A stretch of 64,000 bases of DNA from Irpex lacteus (Eukaryota > Basidiomycota > Agaricomycetes > Polyporales > Irpicaceae): positions 434,001 to 498,000 of the forward strand of contig MQVO02000006.1 in the NCBI GenBank assembly GCA_001986395.2. Direction: 5' to 3'. This document shows positions 24,260 through 34,491 of this stretch, one piece after another. The translations under genes and the position numbers were made by a program. Position 1 is the stretch's first letter; every line of letters begins with the position of its first letter. The notes under the pieces were generated by a model. That model saw only the letters and a program-made list of their open reading frames with translations, made no database searches and had not been told where the DNA came from.

Positions 24260-24928
24260 ATATTGACCTTGGAGGGACGGAGAGATATGTTCTCACAGGA
24301 CATTATCTGAAGCGTGCATATCCTTGCCCAAATGTCGGCGCTGCAAGAGTAGTCGCACACTGACGCAACTGTTGGTTCCATGCTGGAATGGCTCGCGTTC
24401 TGCCTTTCGTACGTGGAATCACCAGTAGTGATCAGCAAGTCAGCTATCGCTTCTCTAGCCTTGTTTGCTTACGGTCAAGTCATTTCTCGGTGTATTTTCT
24501 AGTGTATTCCTTTTCAGAGGACGGCCTTGTCGTTCGCTTCGCTCGTATACTTTGTACAAGTTTGAGTCGGTTCCATGCCATGCTGATTGTCTGTTCCAAG
24601 TCTAACTACTAGTACGCCCTTAGTACGTCAATCTTCCAAGCAGCTTGGCTTGTAGAATAAACAAATCATACATACCAAGCCGATTGATTTCGGTACCAAT
24701 AATCGTCCCGGATCCCGGTCACAATAAAGTCAGGAGTGCGATGGAGCGTCACTACTGCAAGTACTTCGAATTCTCTGCTTCCCTATACAGTGACCATGAC
24801 CTCAGCTAAGTACATCTACACGCGCAGTCGGCATGACACCCTCACCCCAACTTGACATTAGTCTTTCACCAACAGCTCTTCCCGCATATACTACCTAAGC
24901 TGACATCCAACACTGACAGTACTCACAA
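24260..24928. other. Spacer between exonuclease copies B and C
   Basis: This contains the copy B 3' UTR, with a hairpin at 24374-24420, and the copy C promoter. I see no additional gene. Confidence 0.4.
24374..24420 (+). promoter_or_regulatory. Predicted 3' UTR hairpin, exonuclease copy B
   Basis: Arms GGTTCCATG and CGTGGAATC pair over 9 positions (with G-U wobbles) around a 29-nt loop, 114 nt after the stop. Compared with copy A, C-G became T-A at stem position 4 and G-T became T-G at position 8, so both sides changed together. The loop keeps CTGGAATGGCT and GCCTTTCGTA. Confidence 0.5.
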
Positions 24929-26195
24929 ATGCCTAAACGGCGCACTATCGTGACAAGGACTCCAGATCTAGAGCAACCAGTGCTCAACCCACGCATAATG
25001 TTCTGTGCAACTGGTGATTCAGTAGAAATCGCCAGAGTGGTGCTCTCAACTTTCCAGACCATCTTTATGGACTGCGAAGGCGTGGAATTAGGCGTCCGTG
25101 GCGGCAGCCTGTGCATCCTCACCCTCGGAGGCATACCCCCCTATGCACCTCAGAACCTCCACATATATCTCATAGACGTTCTACACCTCCCACTCGACAT
25201 TCTCCGCCCTATATTCGACCTTATTGCATCCCCGGAGGTGGCCAAGGTCCTCTGGGACGGTCGTTTGGACTATTCCGCTTTGTATCATGACTTCGGGGTG
25301 CAGATGCAGAATGTCATTGACTTGCAGATCGTGGACATTCTCTCGAGGAAGTCTCGTGACACCCCGAAGAGACATATCCAGAGGTTCAATGGGTACGTTG
25401 TGCCCGGTATGCTCAAGAAGAAGGACGTGCAAGCACGCTATGCAAATGTGGATAGGCTTAGTAGTCTGTTGCGGGCCGTGAGGGAGCATAAGCCCGTCGG
25501 ATACAAGCAGTTCAAGAAGAAGAGAGGTACGTCGCCAGTTGTCACATGGATGTATGTACTAACTAACATACCGTGTCCAAGTCGACTATCAAGTTTGGGG
25601 CGCTGCACGCCCCCTGCCCGCCGACTACATCACATACGCCGCTCGAGACATCGAGATGATCGCTGCCCTCTACGAGCTATTCCTTTCTCGCAGTTACATC
25701 ACCCCTCACAATCACCCCTCCCTCTCAGCCAAATCCTCACGCTACATAAAGTTCTGGGCCGACCGCCAGCCCAAGACCGCGACCCGTAACGACTTCTTCA
25801 TTGGCAATGCCTTCCTGCCTCTCGAAGTTGTCGACGATATTTCCGATACTGCTGCCTCAATCCCTGACGAGCGGAAACGTCAATGTAGGAGATGCAGCCG
25901 ATTGTTAACACACGCATCTTTCCCACCAGTGCGCAGGCAACTGTCTGTCAGTGCTTCAGGAACACCACTATCTGGGCCCTCCAAGTGTTGGGTATGCATC
26001 GCAGTGGAAGAGAACTACAACCACTGGAGCTCGCGTAGCAAAGCGGCCGCGAAGCGCAGTGCAAGGGCCGCTACGAGGGCTACGAAGCCTATGGGATCTG
26101 TACCTGGAAAACCCGCTTTCAGCACATTGATGCCTATCTCCCAGGTGGCGATGAGCTCGGAGAGTGACTCGGAGACGGACTTGGAGTCCACTTGA
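24929..26195 (+). CDS. DEDDy 3'-5' exonuclease with zinc knuckle, copy C (403 aa)
   Basis: This is the most diverged member of the array. Exons 24929-25526 and 25582-26195 join to 1212 nt, again with the intron before VDYQVWG. Exo I TIFMDCEGVELG, Exo II QNVIDLQIVD and Exo III YAARDIEMIAALY keep all catalytic residues. The cysteine pairs are CRRCSRL and CWVC, separated by a longer Ser/Pro insert than in A and B. The tail is basic, then ends in an acidic Ser-rich stretch (SSESDSETDLEST). Same orientation and exon structure place it as the oldest duplicate of the three. Its 3' end converges with glucose-6-phosphate dehydrogenase. Confidence 0.88.
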
Positions 26196-26229
26196 CGGGA
26201 CATTGCCTTGGTACGACTTATGGGATCAC

Positions 26230-26279
26230 TGTCTCACTCGCCACCATCACTCTCATATGCGCATGTAAGTGGTGAGACA
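26230..26279 (+). repeat. Inverted repeat downstream of exonuclease copy C
   Basis: TGTCTCAC and GTGAGACA are perfect 8-bp reverse complements separated by 34 nt, starting 35 nt after the copy C stop. The position resembles the 3' UTR hairpins of copies A and B but the sequence does not. Because the two genes converge here it could equally be a terminator-like element for both strands, or chance. Confidence 0.3.
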
Positions 26280-26483
26280 TGTAATATTCAGTACAATTTC
26301 TCGCAACTACTACACTTCGTCATTCTCTATGTATTATCTTTCAAGCCGCCTCCCGTTCCCAGTCCCCTTCTTTATTTCTTCTTTCCCCTTCAAGTCGTAC
26401 ACACATACCAATACAATACTTGAGGTTTCCCATACCGTCAAAACATCAAGCTACTCTGATCCGCGAGAGGCTCAGAACACAGC

Positions 26484-28768
26484 TCAGAGAGCAGCGAGGT
26501 TGGTCGTCGGCCACGAGCTGAAGGAAATATGTTAGCGTGGTAAAGTCGCACAGGCCAATCTACTCACTATCCCTCGGCTCCTCGCTTGTAACCGTACTTG
26601 CCGATGAACGCGTCGAGCTCTTTGGGTCCGCGAGAGCCATACGGGTAAGGGACGGGCCTGGGTGCCGGGCCGAGCTTACCGTCTATCCAGTGAAGGATGG
26701 GAGTGAAGATCTACATACACGAAGGGAAGGGAGAAGGACGATTAGCATTACCAATCAAAGCCTAAAAGTCGGTGGAATGACTGACCTTCCATGCGACGTC
26801 CAACTCGTCGTCACGAACAAAGTTGGAATGGTCACCGCGGAGGGCGTCGAGGATGAGCGACTCATACGCCTCGGGGATGTGTGCGTCGGTGAAGCGGCGC
26901 TTGTAGGTGAGGTCCATCTCCGTGGGGAGAGCGCGTGTGCGGAGACCGGGCTCTTTGGTGTTGAGCTTGAGGTAGACGGCCTCGGAGGGTTGGATACGCA
27001 GCACGAGCTCGTTTCTTGAGATGTCCTTGAAGATACCCTGCGTGACATCCTTAAACTGGATACGGATCTCGACCTTGGCCTCGTTCAGTGCTAAATGGCG
27101 ATATGATTAGCATCTGTCAATGAAGTGATTAGAAAGGACATGTCGAACCTTTGCCTGCCTTGAGGATGAAAGGAACGCCCTCCCATCGAGGGTTGTGGAT
27201 CCAGAGGGTGGTAGCGGCATACGTGGGGCAGACAGAGTTGGGTGGGACCGTGTCATCATCGAGATAACCGGGCTTCCCATTTGCTCCGACATACTGACCA
27301 AGCAACGTGTCTTCACGCTCAATGGGAGGAATCGCACGAAGGACCTTGACCTACAAGTGACCGGAGTAAATAGCCGTGAGAAACTGAGCTTTATCAGACG
27401 ATAGATGTGTCACGCACCTTCTCGTCACGGATGTCCTCCGCTGCAAAAGAGACAGGTCGCTCCATGGTAAGGATACTGAGTGTCTGCAGCAGATCTGAAG
27501 ACAAGGGTAAGATCGACGTCCCCAAAGTTAAGCAGAAATACATACGGTTTTGGAGAATATCACGAATGATACCGAACTCGTCAAAGTAACCTCCACGACC
27601 CTCAGTACCGAAAGGCTCCTTGAAGGTGATCTGAACGTTGCTGATCGAGTTCTTGTCCCAGGCCGCTCCCATAGCAACGTTAGCAAAACGGAGCACGAGC
27701 AAGTTCTTCACCATCTCCTTTCCGAGGTAATGATCGATACGGAACGTCTCGTCCTCCGTCCAGTGCTCCTTGAGGCTCCTGAGGAGCTCTCGACAAGAGT
27801 CCAAGTCCTTTCCGAAGGGCTTCTCTACAATGATACGGTTGACACCGCTCTTTGAGTAGACGTGTTCCTTGAGGTTTTTGGCGACAGGAATGAAGACACT
27901 AGGGGGGAGAGCGAGGTAGAACAGACGGTTGTGCTCGTTGCTCTGGAAGCCGCTCTCTACCTCCTCGAGGTACTTGTTGAGCTTGTCGAACGACTCGCCG
28001 TCCTCGTAACCACCGCTAACGTATGTTGAGAGGTCCTTGAACTCCTCAAGTTGAGCCTTGGCTTGATCATCGTTGGCATCCTTGATGTACGAGGTGATAC
28101 GTTTGTGGTACTCGGCAGTGTCCATCTTTGTACGTGCATACCCGACGATCTTGACGCCCTTGGGCAGGAAGCCGCCACGATAGAGGCCGAACAAGGCCGG
28201 ATAGGTCTGAAGACGGACATAAGGTGATCAGTATGTCTGTCAAGTCGAAGCATTTAAAGAGTGGAATTATGGATGACTGCGAACGGCGATGGCAGGGACA
28301 GTCAGATTCGCTATTATTACACGTCGGTTCGGACAAGCGCATAGATAGCAGGCCGAAAGCGTGGAGAGTCTCGGAGAACGATGGATTGCTCATCCCAAAT
28401 GACGAGGGGATCTGGAGAAGAGGCGGCAAGCATACGCAATTGCAAGCTATACAGCGATTCTTCCCGAGCAAGAAACAACGCAGTGTCGCGTTCCCTCGCT
28501 GCATGCATCTCGTACGATCATAGCGAGCAATACGCTGATCACGGTCCATTGAGGGGAAGATCAGCATTGATTGAACGCACCTTTTTCTTCGCTAGATCTC
28601 CAGATGCACCGAGAACTGAGCGAAGAGGGAAGCTTATGAGCCTATATACGCGTCTTACGCCGTAATCTGGACGGAGTACGCACCGATGATGACGGTGTTG
28701 TCCTTGAGCTCATGATGGGAGGTCTCCATGGAGGGGATTGTCCCCGACAACGAGCGAGGGCGAGCCAT
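26484..28768 (-). CDS. ZWF1: Glucose-6-phosphate 1-dehydrogenase, 8 exons, 513 aa
   Basis: This enzyme oxidises glucose 6-phosphate with NADP+ in the first step of the oxidative pentose phosphate pathway, in the cytosol. Exons: 28684-28768, 28581-28615, 27546-28206, 27418-27494, 27149-27350, 26786-27090, 26568-26710 and 26484-26517 (1542 nt). The coenzyme loop is [10 protein letters not shown], on a 35-nt exon. EKPFG and the active-site motif RIDHYLGKE are present, and the C-terminal region ends [12 protein letters not shown], typical of fungal G6PDH. Length fits the family (about 500 aa). The last exon is only 34 nt; without it translation would stop right after a GT-AG donor, so the spliced end is preferred. 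The promoter lies in the short gap shared with the divergent THOC5-like gene. Confidence 0.97.
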
Positions 28769-29023
28769 TGTGTGTGGGAGTTGGGATGGTGGTGGTTTGA
28801 AGTCAAGGAGCAGTGATGAGAGCAGACTTAGATAATCCCAGCAATGGCCGACCGGTCCTCCAACGATTACTCAGGCCTCCCATCCGCCATGCCCGTGACA
28901 ATCTATCCATGCATCATCCATGACCAGATTGTCACGCAGTCAGTCACGCCGGTCCGCCGTCCGCCCCCGCCGCACACTCGCCATCACCGTGACTTCTCCG
29001 GCAACCACCTTGTCACTCTCCCA

Positions 29024-29851
29024 ATGGCCCTCGTCGACACCACAAACAGCATCGCCCAGGACGGTGCAGAGCGCATCCTGCCGCCGTCGCCCGACGTCGT
29101 GGTGGACAGTCTGCGCGATCTGGTGTCGTCTACCTACCTCAACCACGATGCGAACTTGGTCCACGCCCGCGCAGGAGCCCTCTTTGCACGCCTTAAAGCC
29201 CTCAACCGAGCAGCCAATGTAGCCACGCGAGCACACAAGCAGGCGACGGCAGACACCAGGCACAACATGGACCAGACGTACCTCAGTCTCCAGAACCTGC
29301 TGTACGAGAAGCGCCACCTCGAACGCGAGATTGAAAAGTGCCGTCAGTTCGCGTGAGTGTGCATAGCTTTGCCCTTCAGGTGTAGATTGTACCTAAATAG
29401 CATGTGATAGGTCAATATACCAGGATATTCCTCTGTATTCCGAGGAAGAGTTCTTGGAAAAGGCACCTGAAGCTCTGCGCACCGAGGAAGCTTTGGCGAA
29501 CGAACACACGCTGATGCTGAACCGCCTCAATTTTGAGCTCGCTGAACGCCAGAGGTACGTAGGCCCAGCTTCCTTAATGGCGTATGTTACTTAATTTTGG
29601 TATGGCACAGGCTTGATCAAGCGTACAAGGAACTCCTCCGTCAGAAGGAAGAGCTGCTGAAGGAGAGCAAAGTTAAACAAACGACCATGGAAAGCGTCAA
29701 GACGCAAATTGACGGTCTCATGAAGGTATGCTAATCTCGTACACTCTATAATTTGCCCGCAACTCATCATCTATGCCTGTAGAATGCCTTGGACGTACAG
29801 AAACGTATCGCAGATCTTGCCCAGCCCAAGACGTCAGCTACCAAGGCCTGA
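29024..29851 (+). CDS. THOC5-like subunit of the THO/TREX mRNA-export complex
   Basis: THO couples transcription elongation to mRNP packaging and export in the nucleus. Exons 29024-29352, 29411-29554, 29611-29725 and 29783-29851 give 218 aa. The conserved THOC5 block is clear: FARLKALNRAAN, MDQTYLSLQNLLYEKRHL, REIEKCRQFASIYQDIPL and EEFLEKAPEALR. It is followed by heptad-rich coiled coil (LDQAYKELLRQKEELLKE). An in-frame ATG at 28844 would add 60 residues that look like translated leader. That ATG is also only 75 nt from the divergent G6PDH start, so I prefer 29024. The protein matches only the N-terminal coiled-coil part of animal THOC5, as seen in short fungal homologs. The start is the main uncertainty. 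Confidence 0.85.
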
Positions 29852-30717
29852 GTTTACCCTGGTAACAGTGGCAAACATATGTCGTTCTACCAGACCCACC
29901 GCGTCCGGCCTATACACCCCCAAGAATGACTCTACTACTCCAAAGGCGGTACTACGTGTCCGCCACATGACATGATAGCAGGTCCGGGAGAAAGGAGATG
30001 TGGTAGCATGACGGAATCACAAGGAATATCATAGCCTCCGAGTGCTGTGAAGGGCGTGTTCGGTGCGGAGGTTCGTGAGTAGTTCAGACTGTACTCGAAT
30101 ATGTGCATGTAGTGCAAGGGAGGAGGGATGATTATATCACTACCTAACAACGTTGTAGTCCCGAGTATTGTGCCACACGCAATCATAGTAGTCGCGCCTC
30201 AGTGCGCCCACACCCAGGATTCTGAACTGGAGCTCTGAGACATAATCATAGCCATCGCAACCTTGAGGCTACCGTATGCTTTTATGTTTGGCAGCACTGC
30301 AGCACTGCTTCACCATAACACCTGAGCTCAGTCGCTCTAGTGTCTATTTACACCGGCTTGGAGACAGTTGAGCAGCAGTCACAATATTTCATAGTACAAG
30401 CGAGCGATGACGGTAGCACAGCATACACATAAGATGGCGCTGCCATCCCAGTACTGTCCGAGACGCAGAGTCAGCGGTACTAGGTAGTATGCTAATACAC
30501 GACCACGGAGGCGCAACGTACCGTTCGCCAAGCGGCGCAGTTGCCCAGGAGACTTCGCCTGTGCTTGTGCATATATAGTCTTGTCATCGAGCGAAGAGTA
30601 ATAATATATATGTATAATATACCATAACCGCGTTCACAGAGTCACTCCCTCCTCCTCACTCACGCACAAAATCACTACACCTCACTAGTATTTCTCACCC
30701 ACTCAACGATTAAAGTC
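29852..30717. other. Intergenic, 0.87 kb
   Basis: This is the 3' flank of the THOC5-like gene and the promoter of the next small gene. No coding or RNA gene is supported. The AT-rich tract at 30600-30622 is described separately. Confidence 0.4.
30603..30622 (+). promoter_or_regulatory. AT-rich TATA region upstream of the 130-aa gene
   Basis: A run of overlapping TATA-like elements (ATATATATGTATAATATA) about 100 nt before the ATG at 30718, followed by a C-rich leader (CTCCCTCCTCCTCACTCACG). This is a plausible core promoter by position and composition. Confidence 0.5.
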
Positions 30718-31168
30718 ATGTCAACACCTGCTCCCCAAGCACCGTCCGCATCCCCCGCCACCTCAGGCTTCGTCACCTACACCACGCCCATGATCGTCCT
30801 ACACGACGCAGAAGGTCGACCCGCCACACCAGAGCTGCCTCAAGAGTTCTCGGATCCAGAGCCTGTGGTCCAGCGTTCGGGGTCTTACTATAGTGCTGGC
30901 CAGTGTGCGCAAAACTGGCAGCAAGCTAGTATGGTGATCTGGCAGAGCAGTGATAGGCCGGCGGGGTGGTTTGATCAGAGTAGATATCGAGGTACGAGCA
31001 TCGAGCTTCAAAGATGATGAACTGCTAACCGCAATTCATGTTTGTCTAGAGAGTGAGGAGATGAGGAGAAATGCTACTTACGCAGTGATGGATGAACTTA
31101 CCCAGAAGATGGCGGGTATGAGCATCGTGCGGCCGGAGAGTAGGTGCTGTGGCCGCCCTGAGGTCTGA
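30718..31168 (+). CDS. Small hypothetical protein, 130 aa, 2 exons
   Basis: Exons 30718-30991 and 31050-31168 join through a 58-nt intron to 393 nt. The protein starts MSTPAPQAPSASPATSGF and is Pro/Ser/Ala-rich for 55 residues. A Trp-rich middle follows (NWQQASMVIWQSSDRPAGWF), then a short helical segment (EMRRNATYAVMDELTQKMAG) and a Cys/Arg tail (RCCGRPEV). No known domain, signal or membrane segment is visible. A strong TATA region and clean splice sites favour a real, lineage-specific gene. The function is unknown. Confidence 0.65.
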
Positions 31169-32460
31169 AGCTCAAGGTCCATTGGAGGGTATTAGAGGTT
31201 GAATTGGTATCTCCTAAAGGGAGATTGCCTCAATTAGGAGTATTTGAGGTTGGGTAGTATGGGTCATGGACTCTGGACATGGACATTACGATGTATAACT
31301 TCAATAATAGGGAAACAGCGTTGAGCATGTATGTATACGTATAGAATGGCTAATGTACTCACAGGTCGTATCGTTTCATTCGTAGATCATAGACAGTCTG
31401 CGCCTCTTCAGCAGGCTATGATCAGTGACCGCTGCGAACCATTGTACTCGGTCGAGCATGTACTGCGAAGCACTCGCAATATCTACGTATGACTATTTCA
31501 GTATGGCGCAGCCATGAGACCACGACGAAGTATGTTTGAATCAGTCAAGTTTGGAAGTCGCGTCGTGAGATGAATAACAGATTTACGTTGGCCCAGTCCG
31601 GTTTTGTAACATCCCGAAGACCTTCTCAACCCGCGTGATAGTGACCGATATTCAAAGCTCGCAGGCCCAGTTACGGCATCGCTGCTTTTAGCGAAGAAAA
31701 TAGAACTAAAGTATTAGTATTATCATCAGTGTGAGACGACTGAGGATACCTAAATTCGTACTGCCTACCGTGCTGAAGTCTAAAGATGCAATCGTTACAC
31801 CAATACATCCTCATCGATACACGTCGTACGAGGTGCACAAAGCTGCACCGTGATCATGATACAGACCACATCTCCGCTAAGCATATCCCGCTTCCTCCGT
31901 CTGAATACGAGCGGCCTCATGTTGAACGCGAGGAAGGCTAATTCTTCAACTTCGTGTACCACGAGGACCTCGGACTTCCTGAAGCTTCGCGAGGTCAAGA
32001 TGAGAGCTGTCTGCCGCAGTAAGTCCATGCTGGGCTACATTTTCTGTATAATTCGAGGGTGGGCTGTGTTTCTAAAAACCAGTATGTGTTAGAATAAACG
32101 GGAGTCATGGTGGTCTGAATCCAAAGGAGGACCGCGGAGGTGGCGGCAGAGACGGTTGATCGGGACGGATCAGGGCCAGTGGCGGACTGGCGCTTGTTGA
32201 GTCGGACTGATCCTCCTGCTTACGGCCATTCGCCTAAAGCTCGCCATCCCCGCAGACCACCTCTGCTTCCTACTCTCATCTACTCACCGCTCGTCCTCAC
32301 AGGTCCTCTGTAACGCACTGCGGCAGCAACCGCACTCAACGACGATCCCCATACTTCTGCACATCTACAGAGCAGCATAAGCCACCATGATAAGTGTCTA
32401 GTCTACTTAGCGGGATGTCCTCATTATCTGACTCTGCTCGCGTGATTGGGGTATACACAG
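31169..32460. other. Intergenic / unresolved first exon of the E2 gene
   Basis: No complete gene is seen in 1.3 kb. The missing first exon of the Ubc8-type enzyme should lie here. Good donor consensus sites occur at 32020 (CA^GTAAGT) and 32082 (CA^GTATGT). A branch-point-like CTGAC lies about 30 nt before the acceptor at 32460. Confidence 0.4.
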
Positions 32461-33485
32461 CTCACCAAGTAAACGGAGAATCGAGACGGATGTTATGAAA
32501 CTGTACGTCTTTCCCCCTGTAGCTCTCGAGCCTCGCGGTGACGACAGTGGCGGCGATCGCATCCCTGTTCACCGCTACAGGCAGGAGAAGTCGACTGGCA
32601 ATATAACTAACGCGTATTTTGCTGCATAGGCTTATGTCTGACTATGAAGTTAGTCTCGTCAACGATAGCATGCAGGAATTCAACGTACGGTTCTATGGAC
32701 CTGCAGAGAGTACGTCGCTCCCTACACCGCTTCGCGCAGCTATCAGTGCTAACTCTCTTTCCTCGCACCCTTCATCCGTCTTTCATGGTAATCAGCACCA
32801 TTCGCTGGAGGAGTATGGAAGATACACGTTGAACTTCCGGATCAGTATCCCTTCAAGTCGCCCAGTATAGGATTCATGAACAAGATATTCCACCCCAATA
32901 TCGACGAGCTGTACGTTTCCCTCCTTTGTCCTATAAACCGTCCACTAACTCCAACTCTGTGCATCCACTTTCGACGCTTGCTCGTACTTCAACCCTTTGC
33001 CCATATCCGTCAATGGTAGAAGCGGCTCAGTATGCCTGGACGTGATAAATCAGACATGGTCGCCTATGTTCGGTGCGTGGGCCCTCCTTCCTATCTATTA
33101 CTATCAGCAGCTCAGGAGTACGCTAACCATATGGGAACACGCATGTTTGCAGATATGATCAACATCTTCGAAGTGTTCCTCCCGCAGTTGCTCCGCTACC
33201 CAAACCCTAGCGATCCACTGAACGGCGAGGCCGCCGCCTTGCTCATGCGACATCCCAAGGAGTACGATGCGAAGGTCAAGGGTGGGTTTCCGCTGTTTAC
33301 ACTTCCCGCATGCATCATGTCCTGACCTTGTGTGTGTGTCTTTCGAATATGCAGAGTACGTACAACGGTTTGCTACGAAGGAAGCAGCCGACGCTGCAGC
33401 CAACGAGGAAGAAGAGGACGGGGACGAGGAGATGAGCGATATTGGTAGTATAAGCGACGATGAGGATCAGGCCATGGACGATTGA
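32461..33485 (+). CDS. UBC8: Ubiquitin-conjugating enzyme E2, Ubc8/UBE2H type (5' end unresolved)
   Basis: This E2 transfers ubiquitin from E1 to substrates with an E3; in yeast the orthologue works in degradation of gluconeogenic enzymes through the GID/CTLH ligase. Exons 32461-32502, 32630-32709, 32796-32910, 33020-33072, 33153-33281 and 33355-33485 join in frame. Motifs are [55 protein letters not shown], the catalytic cysteine in [31 protein letters not shown] and [12 protein letters not shown]. The tail is acidic ([15 protein letters not shown]), as in Ubc8. The first coding exon, expected to supply only two or three residues in phase 2, could not be located with canonical sites. Confidence 0.93.
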
Positions 33486-34491
33486 TCGTGTCTTCCTTCC
33501 CCTTCTTTCACTCTATCCTCACTCGTTTTCTTGCTCTTCTCTTCATCTTGTCACGACCTCCATCGAACGACTATGAACGCCTCGCCTCGAACGTCTTTCA
33601 TAACTCCCCCCCCCCCCCTCTCTCACCTCACGTCTCCTTGCCCAACTCACTTCGTTCAATTCACCTCGCAACTTGATCCTCCAGATTCCCAGTATCCTGT
33701 AACATTATTCGCTGGTTCTCCCTCCCCCTTCGCCTTCTCCAACTCATGTCCCCAGTCAACTCTGCTCTCAACTGTCCTCCTCTCCTTCTCTTCATCTCAT
33801 CTCACGTGCGTGTAAGCTGTAGTCGGTTGTATTCTTTGTCTGTATAGAACTGTGTGCGTACCGGTGGGATGTACGGAATTCATGTTGTCGTCCCCTTCCT
33901 TTCTCATAGGTTTCCGGAATAGATCGTGTGTCTTCATGCCAGGCTGCTGTTGATCAGTGATGATACAGCCAGTCAGGCTTTGCAAGATGATCGTCGCGGC
34001 AGTACGGTATGTATGATAGGTCGTAAAAAGTCATAATCATTACCAGCGTAGTACACCACAAACACAAAACATACATATGATGTATATAGTCGTAAAAGAG
34101 AAACAAAGGTCGTTAGTACATTAAGGTTTGCCACCAAGCAGGCGCGTAAATATCCTCTGCGTAGACAGGGTGGAGGTGAAGGAGTCGCCGAAAGTATGAG
34201 GGTGTCACAGTACAACATGGTAACCACAAGGAAGGGAGAGAGGGGAAGGGAAGAGCAGGAGTCGATGTAGAAACGTCCGGGATAAAAACAATGGTCACGG
34301 CAGTGTGCGTCTGTATGAAGAAGAGAAGACACCGACGAGGGTGAATGTCTGGATCAGAATGTGTGAGTGCTCGTCGGCGTGATACGCAACGTCAGAGTCA
34401 CGGTGAAGCATCCGAGCGGTATCAGGGGCGGAAGGGGCGCATATAAACGGCAGTAATCATGAGCAAAGCGACTCCGAGGTCTTGCCCAAGC
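33486..34491. other. Convergent 3' intergenic region, pyrimidine-rich
   Basis: This lies between the E2 stop and the stop of the minus-strand kinase. The first 320 nt are strongly CT-rich on the plus strand and include a run of 13 C (33606-33618). No gene, tRNA or transposon is visible. Apparent ORFs are compositional. Confidence 0.45.
33606..33618 (+). repeat. Homopolymer tract, 13 C
   Basis: A mononucleotide run in the CT-rich 3' flank of the E2 gene. Such tracts vary in length between strains and between sequencing runs. Confidence 0.8.

Noticed and set aside
28844..29023. N-terminal 60-codon extension of the THOC5-like protein
   Set aside because: Open and in frame but begins 75 nt from the divergent G6PDH start and looks like translated leader; the conserved family region fits a start at 29024.
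31850..32092. 80-codon plus-strand open frame ending near a good GTAAGT donor, considered as first exon of the E2 gene
   Set aside because: Joining its donor at about 32020 to the acceptor at 32460 leaves one base where two are needed, so the frame of the E2 is lost.
33531..33815. 94-codon CT-rich open frame after the E2 gene
   Set aside because: Low-complexity Ser/Pro/Leu translation of the pyrimidine-rich 3' flank containing a 13-C run.
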